DNA of 19,375 bases from an uncultured Ruminococcus sp. (GTDB lineage: Bacteria; Bacillota; Clostridia; Oscillospirales; Ruminococcaceae). The stretch lies in the NCBI RefSeq assembly GCF_946187255.1, contig NZ_CAMHRZ010000035.1, forward strand, positions 1 through 19,375. Reading direction: 5' to 3'. A program made the position numbers and the translations under genes. This document shows positions 1-8,088 of this stretch, piece by piece (position 1 is the stretch's first letter; each line of letters opens with the position of its first letter). The notes beneath the pieces were generated by a model, which was given only the letters and a program-made list of their open reading frames with translations, was not told the DNA's origin and did no database searches.

Positions 1-498
1 TGGTCTTTTACTTATACTGACCATACCAGAGAAGTTGTCAGAGCTATCGTTTTTGATGAAAACGGGGATTACTATTTTGTCAGAGTAGATCGCGACGATG
101 ATTTTGGCAAAGCTGAATTGATCGAAACATCCGGCGGCGGTGTGGAAAAGGGTGAAGATCTGATCACAGCGATAAAAAGAGAATTGAAAGAAGAACTCGG
201 AGCAGAGGTAGACATTGTCTGCAAAATCGGAATTGTAAGTGATCACTACAATCTGATACACAGGCATAACATAAACAATTATTTCCTGTGTAAAGTCAGA
301 TCTTTCGGCGATAAACATTTGACCAGAGATGAGGCAGATCGTTTCCATTTATCCACATTGAAAATAAAGTATGAGGATGCTGTAAAAGAGTATGAAAGAT
401 GTTCAGATACAAAATTAGGACGGCTTATCGCAAACAGAGAACTCCCGATATTGAAACGTGCAAAAGAGATCATGGATGGGTCTCTTAGCACCGAATAA
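1..498 (+). CDS. Nudix hydrolase, 5' end cut by window
   Basis: Frame 1 is open from the first base to the TAA at 496-498, so the gene starts upstream of the window and 165 codons are visible. A complete Nudix box (G-x5-E-x7-RELKEELG) lies at about visible residues 43-65, with the REL..EE residues that bind the catalytic divalent metal. Nudix enzymes hydrolyse nucleoside diphosphates linked to another moiety; the substrate cannot be told from this sequence. The upstream strands (REVVRAIVFDENGDYYFVR) and the GGG before the box fit the normal fold. An internal ATT at 118 could be mistaken for a start, but it lies just before the Nudix box and would delete the first strands. The gene is followed closely by a GC-rich hairpin. 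Confidence 0.9.
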   Translation, partial: WSFTYTDHTREVVRAIVFDENGDYYFVRVDRDDDFGKAELIETSGGGVEKGEDLITAIKRELKEELGAEVDIVCKIGIVSDHYNLIHRHNINNYFLCKVRSFGDKHLTRDEADRFHLSTLKIKYEDAVKEYERCSDTKLGRLIANRELPILKRAKEIMDGSLSTE

Positions 499-507
499 AC
501 CAAATGC

Positions 508-534
508 CCCCGAGCGTCATTTCAACGCTCGGGG
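508..534. terminator. Hairpin between convergent Nudix gene and prfC
   Basis: A perfect 9-bp GC-rich stem (508-516 with 526-534) with a 9-nt loop lies between two convergent genes. Neither side has a clean T-run: the plus side reads ACAAAACTTCTTTATT and the minus side GCATTTGGTTTATTC. It is probably a bidirectional, imperfect intrinsic terminator. Confidence 0.6.
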
Positions 535-613
535 ACAAAACTTCTTTATTGGTATCAGTATTTTGCGTGGACCGCCTTTGTTTATATATCCCACAGCAAA
601 CGGGCGTTAGGAC

Positions 614-2221
614 TTACTGCAATGCTCCTCTGTTGAATTCGCTCAGCTCCAGACCCTCGTTCTTTTCCAGCGCCCAGCGTATGTTCCATTCGCTGGTGAA
701 CAGCAGCAGATAGTTGCCGCGAAAATCCTGCACCAGCTTTGTATCGCTGGACAGCTTCAGCTTTTTCACGTCTATGTCCTTGTTGTCTATCCACCTGATG
801 TGGCTGTAGGAAAGCCCTTCCTTGAAAAGCTCTACGTTGTACTCGTTCTTCATGCGGTACTCGAATACTTCCAGCTGAAGTACGCCCACAACGCCTATGA
901 TAACTTCCTCCATACCCGTTTCGGGCTCCTGGAATATCTGTATCGCACCCTCCTGAGCTATCTGTGTGGCGCCCTTGACGAACTGCTTGCGCTTTAATGT
1001 GTCCTTCTGGCGCACACGCATGAAGTGTTCGGGGGCGAAGGTGGGTATCGGCTCGAATTCAAATTTGCGCTTGGGTGAACATACCGTATCACCTATCGAG
1101 AATATACCCGGATCGAACACGCCTATGATATCACCCGCGTAAGCCTCATCGATGATCTCGCGTTCCTGCGCCATTATCTGCTGGGGCTGGGAAAGACGCA
1201 TCTTCTTGTTTCCCTGGACGTGCAGCACGTCCATCTCCTTGTCGAATTTTCCCGAGCATACACGCAGGAATGTGATCCTGTCGCGGTGTGCCTTGTTCAT
1301 GTTCGCCTGTATCTTGAATACGAATGCGGAGAAATCCTCACTAAAGGGGTCGATAAGACCGTCACTGCTCATTCTCGCGGTAGGCGATGTGGTCATCTCC
1401 AGAAATCTCTCCAGGAAAGGCTCTACACCGAAGTTAGTCAGCGCCGAACCGAAAAATACGGGAGAAAGCTCGCCGTTCCTTACCTTGTCGATATCAAAAT
1501 CGTAGCTCGCACCATCCAGCAGCTCGATATCATCCGAAAGTGTCTGATGAAGATCTTCACCCAGCATAGCATCCAGTGAGGGATCAGAAAGCTCCACCTC
1601 TTCCATAGCTACCTTGTGCTTGCCGAAAGCCATCTCATTTTCGCTGGAGAATGCGATGATATGGCGCTTGTCTCTGTCGTATATTCCCTTGAAATCCTTG
1701 CCGCAGCCGATAGGCCAGTTCACGGGATAAGTCTGTATGCCCAGCTCGTTCTCGATCTGATCGATAAGATCAAAGGGATTTCTCGCTTCTCTGTCCATCT
1801 TATTGATAAAGGTAAATATGGGAATATGCCTCATAACACATACCTTGAACAGCTTCCTGGTCTGATTCTCAACACCCTTTGATGCATCAATGACCATGAC
1901 TGCCGAGTCAGCCGCCATAAGAGTACGGTAAGTATCCTCCGAAAAGTCCTGATGTCCGGGGGTATCAAGGATATTTATACAGTAGCCCTCATACTGGAAC
2001 TGCATGACCGAAGACGTTACCGAGATACCTCTCTGCTTTTCTATCTCCATCCAGTCCGAAACAGCATGGCGGGAATTCTTCTTGCCCTTTACCGCACCTG
2101 CCTGCGCAATAGCACCGCCGTACAGCAGAAATTTTTCGGTAAGGGTCGTCTTACCTGCGTCGGGGTGAGAGATTATCGCAAAGGTACGTCTGCGGTTGAT
2201 CTCGTCTTTTAAGCTAGCCAT
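614..2221 (-). CDS. prfC: Peptide chain release factor 3 (RF3)
   Basis: A 535-residue translational GTPase, the usual RF3 length. RF3 is a cytoplasmic factor that recycles RF1 and RF2 from the ribosome after peptide release. G1 is HPDAGKTT at residues 19-26, G3 DTPGH at 86-90 and G4 NKMD at 140-143; the switch region carries the RGISVTSSVM signature that separates RF3 from EF-G. The C-terminal half has the RF3-type domains ending in the region with GVVGVLQLEVFEYR. The ATG at 2221 follows a strong GGAGGAG (2227-2233 on the minus strand), which fixes the start. It is monocistronic: divergent from the cyclic-di-GMP gene and convergent with the Nudix gene, with its own promoter at 2282-2310. Confidence 0.97.
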   Translation of the reverse strand: MASLKDEINRRRTFAIISHPDAGKTTLTEKFLLYGGAIAQAGAVKGKKNSRHAVSDWMEIEKQRGISVTSSVMQFQYEGYCINILDTPGHQDFSEDTYRTLMAADSAVMVIDASKGVENQTRKLFKVCVMRHIPIFTFINKMDREARNPFDLIDQIENELGIQTYPVNWPIGCGKDFKGIYDRDKRHIIAFSSENEMAFGKHKVAMEEVELSDPSLDAMLGEDLHQTLSDDIELLDGASYDFDIDKVRNGELSPVFFGSALTNFGVEPFLERFLEMTTSPTARMSSDGLIDPFSEDFSAFVFKIQANMNKAHRDRITFLRVCSGKFDKEMDVLHVQGNKKMRLSQPQQIMAQEREIIDEAYAGDIIGVFDPGIFSIGDTVCSPKRKFEFEPIPTFAPEHFMRVRQKDTLKRKQFVKGATQIAQEGAIQIFQEPETGMEEVIIGVVGVLQLEVFEYRMKNEYNVELFKEGLSYSHIRWIDNKDIDVKKLKLSSDTKLVQDFRGNYLLLFTSEWNIRWALEKNEGLELSEFNRGALQ

Positions 2222-2281
2222 TTGATCTCCTCCGTTTTATAAAAACATTACTGCTATTTCCAAAAGTCTGCATACCTATTT

Positions 2282-2310
2282 ATTATACCATGACAAAGCC
2301 CATTTTACAA
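2282..2310 (-). promoter_or_regulatory. Sigma-A promoter of prfC
   Basis: On the minus strand, TTGTAA (2305-2310), a 17-bp spacer and TATAAT (2282-2287) preceded by TGG, giving an extended -10. The predicted transcription start is near 2275, leaving a leader of about 54 nt. The -35 box is weak (4 of 6), offset by the extended -10. Confidence 0.7.
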
Positions 2311-2431
2311 GCGGCATATTCCCAAAATACTTAAGCTTCAACACCTTATCCCTTTAGTTAAGCTGACAAACGCCGATTTGATATAAAAACAGTCGGTACT
2401 ATAAAATATAGTGTAAATTAGTTAAAACCCC
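2311..2431. other. Divergent intergenic core, AT-rich
   Basis: This is the part of the 311-bp prfC / GGDEF-EAL gap not taken by the two promoters. It holds one 15-bp perfect inverted repeat, ACTATA-AAA-TATAGT (2398-2412), 19 bp upstream of the -35 box of the plus-strand promoter, and two copies of TAGTTAA (2355-2361, 2419-2425). No gene is seen in it. Confidence 0.5.
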
Positions 2432-2461
2432 TTGACAGTATAACACAAATTATGGTATAAT
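2432..2461 (+). promoter_or_regulatory. Consensus sigma-A promoter of the GGDEF-EAL gene
   Basis: Perfect TTGACA (2432-2437) and perfect TATAAT (2456-2461) with an 18-bp spacer. The start of transcription should be near 2468, giving a leader of about 65 nt before the ATG at 2533. The leader is too short and lacks the conserved bases for a cyclic-di-GMP-I riboswitch. Confidence 0.9.
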
Positions 2462-2532
2462 CAAACAAAGGGCGGCGTTGTTTGAAGATGCCCTTGCACT
2501 ATCTCTGCGGACCGGCGCGGAAAGGAGATATT

Positions 2533-4791
2533 ATGGATTTTCAAAAAATTGCAGACAGCTTCCATACACCGTCATGTGTGATCTCCGTGCAGAAAAAAGA
2601 GGACAGCTACAGTGAGATACGCCTGGTGGCAGGAAATGAACAATATATACAGCCTATCGAGCATCCTGTGATCCCTCCGGGAATGGTAAGGGATTCTTTT
2701 GATATGCCCGGAGTGCCTGAGGTCTTTACGAGCACAGTGAAATTCATCCCGAATTCACCCTATGAAAATTATCTGCCGAAGGACAAAGGCTTTGAGGATA
2801 TATGCTACCGTGCGGCGGTGTTGAAGCGCCCTATACATACCTATATCCACATGAACGACCTTAAACTGTGGTTCAATATCTTTGCGCTCCCGCTGGGCTG
2901 TAATGACGGGGATACCTACTACTGCCTGTATTCGGTTGAACCCTGTGAGCCCTACGGCGCAGGTATAAGCTCGGGGCAGTCGGGTTCAGCTTACTCGGAA
3001 GATGTTATAAAGACCTGTATCAAGCTCAACGGCACCGATGACCTGAGAAAAACGATGGCGGAAGTCATTCAGGATATCCGCTTCCTCTGCAGGGCTGACG
3101 GATGCACGATAATGCTTTTTGACAGCGACACGGGAAAATACGATGTGCTCGCCACAAGTATCGAAGAGAAAAGCAATGTCAAGCGCGTGACACAGTTTGA
3201 AAAGTTCGGCAACATCGCCGCCACGTGGTTAGAGATGTTCGGAGATAATCAGTGCGTTATACTAAGAGATAAGAACGCTATGGATCTGCTCCACCATTCA
3301 AACTCCCTGTGGTATCACAACCTGATGGAGGCAGGAGTTAACAGTATCGTGCTTTTCCCGCTGAAATACGACAACGAAGTGCTTGGCTTCATGTGGGCGA
3401 CCAACTTTGATACCAACAATACCATGCAGATCAAGGAGACCCTTGAGCTTACCACGTTCTTCATATCCTCAAAGCTCTCCACATACAAAATGGTGGAACA
3501 CCTGCGTGACCTCAGCTATAACGACAGCCTGACGGGTATACCCAACAGGGTTGCCTGCACCGAAAAGATTACCGAGCTGATAAACAAGGGCGCACCCTTT
3601 GCGCTTGTATCGGCGGATATAAACAATTTCAAGAGCATTAACGAAGCGATGGGCTTCAATGCGGGCAATGAGGCGCTTATCGAGATAGCTTCCCGCTGGA
3701 AAACACTGGCAGCTAAAGGCGACGATCACCTGGCACGAATGGCGGGCGATGAGTTCATGATGACCATAAGCGGCTACAGCACTGAGGACGAGCTTCTGAA
3801 AAAAATCCAGGAGTACGAAGCGGTCCTCAATGAACACATGACCATAGACAACTGCGACCTTTGTGTCAACGCCAGCTTCGGCTACGCCCTTTACCCCGAT
3901 GATGCGGCGACACGGGATAATCTGATATCCTGCGCCAATGCTTCCATGAGCGAGATAAAGCACAGGCGAAGCAGTGAGCATATCCTGCGTTTTTCAGAGG
4001 GTATGATGAGGACTCAGCGTTCCCTTGAACTTGAACGAATGCTGCTGAAAGCGCTGGAAAATGATACCATGTACTACGCGCTCCAGCCCCAGTTCGATAT
4101 TGACCACAAGCTGCGCGGATTTGAAGCGCTGGCGCGTATGAAGGACGATAAAGGCAATAATATCTCCCCTGCCGAATTTGTCCCTGCGGCAGAAAGGGCA
4201 GGACTGGTGGACAAAGTTGACGGCACTGTATTCAGGAAGTCGGCTATGTTCATAGGCGATCTGATACGCCGCACAGGTGCTGATATTACTCTGAGCGTAA
4301 ATGTATCAGTGCGCCACCTCATGAAGAACGATTTTCTCAATGAAGTCCGCAGCGTACTGGACAGCAGCGGTCTTTCACCCACACAGCTGGAGATAGAGAT
4401 AACAGAGTCGATAATGATAGATTCTGTGGACAAAGCACTGCGCTGCATAGATGATCTTCACTCTATGGGCATAAAGATAGCGATAGACGATTTCGGTACG
4501 GGTTACTCATCGCTCAGCTATCTGAACAAATTCCCTGCGGATATACTAAAGGTGGATAAATCTTTCATCGACAAGATGAACACAAGCGACTCATCAAAGC
4601 AGTACGTTGCTGCGATAATCTCCATCGGGCACATCATGGGCTTCCGTGTTATATCGGAGGGTGTCGAGGAAGAACAGCAGCTTGATACTCTGGCTGAGAT
4701 CGGATGCGACTACATACAAGGTTATATCTGGGGCAAGCCAATGCCGCAGGAAGCAGCAGGCGAGCTTGTCATCTCACAATACGGCAAATAA
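2533..4791 (+). CDS. GAF-GGDEF-EAL cyclic-di-GMP turnover protein
   Basis: A 752-residue cytoplasmic signalling protein with no clear membrane segment. The ATG at 2533 is chosen because AAAGGAG (2521-2527) sits at proper spacing; an in-frame ATG at 2482 lacks such a site. Residues 1-150 are unassigned. A GAF-like domain spans about 152-312, a GGDEF domain about 322-486 and an EAL domain about 500-749. The GGDEF signature DSLTGIPNR is normal, but the active-site motif is AGDEF (404-408) and the inhibitory RxxD site is not conserved (KGDD). The EAL domain looks catalytically complete: EAL at 531-533, then ITESIM, DDFGTG at 652-657, LKVDKSF and SEGVE. Net phosphodiesterase activity, with the GGDEF part either weakly active or regulatory, is the most cautious reading; this is inferred from motifs only. 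It is monocistronic and closed by a strong terminator. Confidence 0.93.
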   Translation: MDFQKIADSFHTPSCVISVQKKEDSYSEIRLVAGNEQYIQPIEHPVIPPGMVRDSFDMPGVPEVFTSTVKFIPNSPYENYLPKDKGFEDICYRAAVLKRPIHTYIHMNDLKLWFNIFALPLGCNDGDTYYCLYSVEPCEPYGAGISSGQSGSAYSEDVIKTCIKLNGTDDLRKTMAEVIQDIRFLCRADGCTIMLFDSDTGKYDVLATSIEEKSNVKRVTQFEKFGNIAATWLEMFGDNQCVILRDKNAMDLLHHSNSLWYHNLMEAGVNSIVLFPLKYDNEVLGFMWATNFDTNNTMQIKETLELTTFFISSKLSTYKMVEHLRDLSYNDSLTGIPNRVACTEKITELINKGAPFALVSADINNFKSINEAMGFNAGNEALIEIASRWKTLAAKGDDHLARMAGDEFMMTISGYSTEDELLKKIQEYEAVLNEHMTIDNCDLCVNASFGYALYPDDAATRDNLISCANASMSEIKHRRSSEHILRFSEGMMRTQRSLELERMLLKALENDTMYYALQPQFDIDHKLRGFEALARMKDDKGNNISPAEFVPAAERAGLVDKVDGTVFRKSAMFIGDLIRRTGADITLSVNVSVRHLMKNDFLNEVRSVLDSSGLSPTQLEIEITESIMIDSVDKALRCIDDLHSMGIKIAIDDFGTGYSSLSYLNKFPADILKVDKSFIDKMNTSDSSKQYVAAIISIGHIMGFRVISEGVEEEQQLDTLAEIGCDYIQGYIWGKPMPQEAAGELVISQYGK

Positions 4792-4797
4792 TCAAAA

Positions 4798-4833
4798 AAG
4801 GCAGAGAATGAACGTTCTCTGCCTTATTTTTTT
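4798..4833 (+). terminator. Intrinsic terminator of the GGDEF-EAL gene
   Basis: An 11-bp stem (4798-4808 with 4815-4825), a 6-nt loop, then A and a run of seven T's. It begins 7 nt after the stop codon. Confidence 0.93.
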
Positions 4834-4838
4834 ATAGC

Positions 4839-4872
4839 AAAAAGGCACCTATGCATTACGCATAAGTGCCTT
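4839..4872 (-). terminator. Intrinsic terminator of secDF
   Basis: A 13-bp stem with one mismatch (4842-4854 with 4860-4872) and a 5-nt loop; read on the minus strand it is followed by TTTTTGC. It lies 7 nt beyond the secF stop and back to back with the terminator of the convergent gene. Confidence 0.9.
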
Positions 4873-4879
4873 GAACTTA

Positions 4880-5863
4880 TTATCTTCTCTGCGATTTCTT
4901 TGCAGTGGACTTGCCCTTGTTCTTAGGGTTCTTTTCAGCGTGACGTCTCCACATTACCCACAGTGTGGGGGCGATGCAGTTGGAGGAGTACACACCTGCC
5001 AGCATACCGATGATCAAGGGGAAAGCGAAGCTGATGATGGAGCTTACACCGTAGATGGTGCAGACGATGCATACAACAGCCATTGCCATTACAGTAGTAA
5101 CAGTGGTGTGTATCGAACGTCCGAGAGTCTGGGTAACGGAAAGGTTGACCAGTTCTTCCAGCTCGATCTTGCTGCCCTTGAGGTTCTGGTTCTCACGGAT
5201 ACGGTCATAGATAATGATCGTAGCGTTGATGGAGTAACCGAGTATGGTCAGCAGAACTGCCATGAAGTTAGCGTTGATATCAAATCTGCATATCACGAAG
5301 CAGCCGTATACCATGCAGAGGTCGTGCAGCAGAGCCACAACGGAGAATATACCCGCCGAGATACCGCCGATCTTTCTGAAACGGAAGCCGATGTAGATGA
5401 TAGTAACTACTGCCGCGAACGCAACAGCGACCAGACACTTCAGGAAGAAATCCAGTCCGTTGGATGCATTTACGTCACTGGACTCAAAGAGTGCCAGCTC
5501 GTTATCGGTGAACTTGGACTCCAGTGCTTCCTGGAGCTCGTTCTGCTTAACTTCATTGATGCCGCCTGTGGATGACAGCTGTATCTTTACGGTAGTCTGC
5601 TTGGTAGCAGTATTCTGACCCTTGGTAACGGTAGACTTCTGACCCAGTGTATCGGTAACGACCTGCTGAACCTCATCGGTGCTGATCTCACCGGTATAGC
5701 TGTATGTCATGATAGTACCGCCCTTGAACATGATATCAACGTTCAGTCCAAGCACGAGGGTGAGCACGATGAACAGTGCGATAAGTGCACAGGAGATGCC
5801 GTAGAATACCTTGCGGTGTCCTACAACGTCGAGATTTTTCTTTTCTGTGGTTTCCTTAGCCAT
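4880..5863 (-). CDS. secF: Protein-export membrane protein SecF
   Basis: A 327-residue integral membrane protein of the SecDF complex, which uses the proton gradient to help pull proteins across the membrane after SecYEG/SecA. There is a first membrane segment at about residues 18-38, then the conserved GLNVDIMFKGGT stretch, an extracytoplasmic domain, and five C-terminal membrane segments including NATIIIYDRIRE. The ATG at 5863 is preferred over an upstream in-frame GTG at 5875, because that GTG runs into the Shine-Dalgarno itself (CGGAGGTG, 5873-5880). The start overlaps the secD stop by 8 nt (ATGGCTAA), which suggests translational coupling. Confidence 0.95.
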   Translation of the reverse strand: MAKETTEKKNLDVVGHRKVFYGISCALIALFIVLTLVLGLNVDIMFKGGTIMTYSYTGEISTDEVQQVVTDTLGQKSTVTKGQNTATKQTTVKIQLSSTGGINEVKQNELQEALESKFTDNELALFESSDVNASNGLDFFLKCLVAVAFAAVVTIIYIGFRFRKIGGISAGIFSVVALLHDLCMVYGCFVICRFDINANFMAVLLTILGYSINATIIIYDRIRENQNLKGSKIELEELVNLSVTQTLGRSIHTTVTTVMAMAVVCIVCTIYGVSSIISFAFPLIIGMLAGVYSSNCIAPTLWVMWRRHAEKNPKNKGKSTAKKSQRR

Positions 5864-7262
5864 TGCTCTCAACACCTCCGTACAGCTTGCGTTTCTTGAA
5901 TGCCTTGAACTTGGAGAGGGACGAAAGCATCAGTCTCGAACAGAAAATACCGAAGAAGAAGTTCAGTATGATGCCGACAAGCAGCGTATATCCCAGCGAG
6001 TAGATTGTACCCGCAGTGGATGCGCCGAATGCCATGAACAGGGGCTTCAGCAGAGTACCGAACACGCTGTCGGTAGGACCGAATGCGCCCATAAGGATTA
6101 TTGCAACGAATACAACTGTGATATTTCCGTCGAATACGGCAGCCCACGCACGCTTGTAGCCCAGCTCGATAGCGCCGTTGAGAGTTTTGCCATTTTTGAG
6201 TTCTTCCTTGATACGCTCGGATACGATAACGTTGGCATCAACGCCCATACCGATAGCGAGTATGATACCCGCGATACCGGGAATAGTCAGCGTGAAGCTC
6301 TCGATATTGCCGAAGAAGCCGCTGATGCACGCGATAGTGCCCGCAGCCTGTCCCAGCAGAGCGATGGAAGCCACGAAGCCGGGCAGCTTATATACTATTA
6401 TCATATATATAGCTACCAGCACAAAAGCGATAAGGCCGGCGATGACCATAGCTGTCTTTGCACCCTCACCGAGAGTAGCAGAGATTATGTTCGTACTTGT
6501 GGAACGCAGATTAAAAGGCAGAGCACCTGCATTGATCTTATCAGCCAGGCTCTTTGCCGACTCATAGGTAAAATTACCTGTGATCTGGCAGTTGCCGTCG
6601 AGTATAGGCTCATTAACGCTTGGCGCTGATATCATATCCTCGTCCATCCATATAGAGATCTGACCGTTGCCTGCCAGTTCGGTAGTAGCATCACTGAACG
6701 CCTGTTTACCGGCTTCTTCCAGTTCCAGCGATACTATCCAGGTGATCTCACCTGTACTCTGATCCTGGTACTGTCTTGCCTCAGCCTTTCTGACGTCCTG
6801 ACCCGAAAGCACCACATTGGGGTCATCCAGGTTTTCGGGCTTCTCTGTACCCTTTACGAATATAAGCTGTGCAGTGTCGCCCAGTTCCGAGATAGCCTCA
6901 GCGGGGTCGAAATCCTCCTCGCCCGACTGCCACGGGAACGACACCATGATACGGTGCTTGGTATAATCCGCATACACCTCACTGTCAGTGATGTTCAGGC
7001 TGACGAGTCTCTGCTCGATAACAGCCTTAGCTGCGTCCATATCGTCCTTGGTTATCTTCTGGTCCTCATTATCAAGCACAGGCTCAAAGGTCGCGTTAAC
7101 GCCGCCCTGAATATCGATACCCCAGCGTATCTCGTCAGCGCCCTTGATGGTGCTGTGTCTGATATCGCCGTAGTAGGTATGGATACCTGCGTATGTCAGG
7201 TACGCGAAGCCGAGGATCAGGATAAGCACGATGAAAAAGACAGGTTTTGTGATCTTCCGCAC
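5856..7262 (-). CDS. secD: Protein translocase subunit SecD
   Basis: A 468-residue partner of SecF. One N-terminal membrane segment (about residues 6-26) is followed by RWGIDIQGGVNATFEP, the SecD signature, a large extracytoplasmic P1 region, and C-terminal membrane segments including GIILAIGMGVDANVIVSERI, where the conserved Asp takes part in proton-driven function. The GTG at 7262 is chosen as start because AGGAGG ends 7 nt upstream; the open frame continues to 7307 but that extension has no ribosome site and lies inside the hairpin leader. It is the first gene of the secD-secF pair, transcribed from the promoter at 7337-7365 with a leader of about 68 nt. Placement directly downstream of two exported pilins may be coincidental. 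Confidence 0.95.
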   Translation of the reverse strand: MRKITKPVFFIVLILILGFAYLTYAGIHTYYGDIRHSTIKGADEIRWGIDIQGGVNATFEPVLDNEDQKITKDDMDAAKAVIEQRLVSLNITDSEVYADYTKHRIMVSFPWQSGEEDFDPAEAISELGDTAQLIFVKGTEKPENLDDPNVVLSGQDVRKAEARQYQDQSTGEITWIVSLELEEAGKQAFSDATTELAGNGQISIWMDEDMISAPSVNEPILDGNCQITGNFTYESAKSLADKINAGALPFNLRSTSTNIISATLGEGAKTAMVIAGLIAFVLVAIYMIIVYKLPGFVASIALLGQAAGTIACISGFFGNIESFTLTIPGIAGIILAIGMGVDANVIVSERIKEELKNGKTLNGAIELGYKRAWAAVFDGNITVVFVAIILMGAFGPTDSVFGTLLKPLFMAFGASTAGTIYSLGYTLLVGIILNFFFGIFCSRLMLSSLSKFKAFKKRKLYGGVESNG

Positions 7263-7297
7263 TAAAAGTCCTCCTAACAAAATTTTTACTATGCCGA

Positions 7298-7314
7298 AAA
7301 CCGCCAAGCGGCTT
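7298..7314 (-). promoter_or_regulatory. Small hairpin in secD leader
   Basis: A 7-bp stem with one G-U pair (7298-7304 with 7308-7314) and a 3-nt loop lies just after the predicted start of the secDF transcript. It may only stabilise the 5' end; it matches no riboswitch known to me. Confidence 0.35.
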
Positions 7315-7336
7315 CAATAAGCACATTCACTTACAT

Positions 7337-7365
7337 ATTATATAACTTTTCCGTCAAAAAGTCAA
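7337..7365 (-). promoter_or_regulatory. Sigma-A promoter of secDF
   Basis: On the minus strand TTGACT (7360-7365), a 17-bp spacer and TATAAT (7337-7342). It starts after the pilA2 terminator, so secDF is a separate transcription unit. Confidence 0.87.
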
Positions 7366-7396
7366 GAGTTTTTACGAATAAAAGCAGATTTTTGGC

Positions 7397-7425
7397 AAAA
7401 AAATCGGAGACTAAGAGTCTCCGAT
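7397..7425 (-). terminator. Intrinsic terminator of pilA2
   Basis: A perfect 10-bp stem (7403-7412 with 7416-7425), a 3-nt loop, followed on the minus strand by seven T's (7397-7403). It lies 8 nt past the pilA2 stop. Confidence 0.93.
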
Positions 7426-7433
7426 ATAAATGA

Positions 7434-7904
7434 TCATTCTGAATAATCCTTATATGTCTTCCAGGTAGGCACCTTTTTGATATCATGTGCAGGACAGGGA
7501 TACTGACCCACCATAGTATCACCGGGCTCGCCTATCCAGTGGACGAAATACCATTTACCGTATTCATCCTCACCGAAGCTGCCGATGTACAGGATGCCCG
7601 AGTTGTTTGAGTTGCTGGCGAGACCGCTGTATATGCCCCTTGTCAGGTCATTATCAGGATCGGGATTTGCTCCGCGGCAATCGACTTCGAGCTCATCGAT
7701 TTCTTCCTCTCTGCCTTCGGTGATGAGCTTGCCCAGCTCACCGGTAAGAACGTTGTAAACTACCTTTGCGTTTGAATTGTGTGATCTGAGCCTTGCCTTT
7801 TTGACATAGCCCATCATCAGCGGTACAAGAATAGCTGCCAGCACTCCGATGATGGCTATAACGACAACAAGCTCGACCAGTGTAAAGCCTTTCTTGTTTT
7901 TCAT
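7434..7904 (-). CDS. pilA2: Type IV prepilin-like protein, second pilin
   Basis: A 156-residue prepilin. The N-terminus MKNKKG|FTLVELVVV shows a class III leader cut after Gly6 by prepilin peptidase; the mature protein starts with Phe, carries Glu at +5, and has the hydrophobic helix that packs the pilus core. A strong GGAGGG sits before the ATG. Its helix is nearly identical to that of the next pilin, and both end with a related stretch (here VGQYPCP, there VGRYPNP), so they are paralogs with diverged middles. Two Cys (about residues 74 and 142) could form a disulfide. R. albus is known for a tandem pilA1-pilA2 locus linked to cellulose adhesion; the symbols follow that by resemblance and order. 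A minor pilin or secretion pseudopilin remains possible. No pilus assembly gene lies nearby. Confidence 0.88.
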   Translation of the reverse strand: MKNKKGFTLVELVVVIAIIGVLAAILVPLMMGYVKKARLRSHNSNAKVVYNVLTGELGKLITEGREEEIDELEVDCRGANPDPDNDLTRGIYSGLASNSNNSGILYIGSFGEDEYGKWYFVHWIGEPGDTMVGQYPCPAHDIKKVPTWKTYKDYSE

Positions 7905-7980
7905 GAGTTTTCCCTCCGTTGTAAAAAGACCTGTTCATATCCGCGCCCCAAATTGCGGATACATACATCCGATTTAGTAA

Positions 7981-8009
7981 ATTATACAACAAAATTATTC
8001 AATTGTCAA
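7981..8009 (-). promoter_or_regulatory. Consensus sigma-A promoter of pilA2
   Basis: Perfect TTGACA (8004-8009), 17-bp spacer and perfect TATAAT (7981-7986) on the minus strand. The transcription start should be near 7974, giving a leader of about 70 nt. It lies after the pilA1 terminator, so pilA2 can be transcribed alone. Confidence 0.92.
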
Positions 8010-8024
8010 TACACCACATTGTAC

Positions 8025-8054
8025 AAAAAAAGCGGCGGAATTCGCATCCGCCGC
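8025..8054 (-). terminator. Intrinsic terminator of pilA1
   Basis: An 8-bp all-but-one G+C stem (8032-8039 with 8047-8054) and 7-nt loop, followed on the minus strand by seven T's (8025-8031). It separates pilA1 from pilA2 transcription. Confidence 0.92.
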
Positions 8055-8088
8055 CTCATAACAATCGTAAAAACTATATGCTCAAATA

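Noticed and set aside
4871..6629. Long plus-strand frames opposite secF and secD
   Set aside because: They are antisense shadows; the minus strand encodes full SecD and SecF with promoter, ribosome sites and terminator, while the shadows have no family resemblance.
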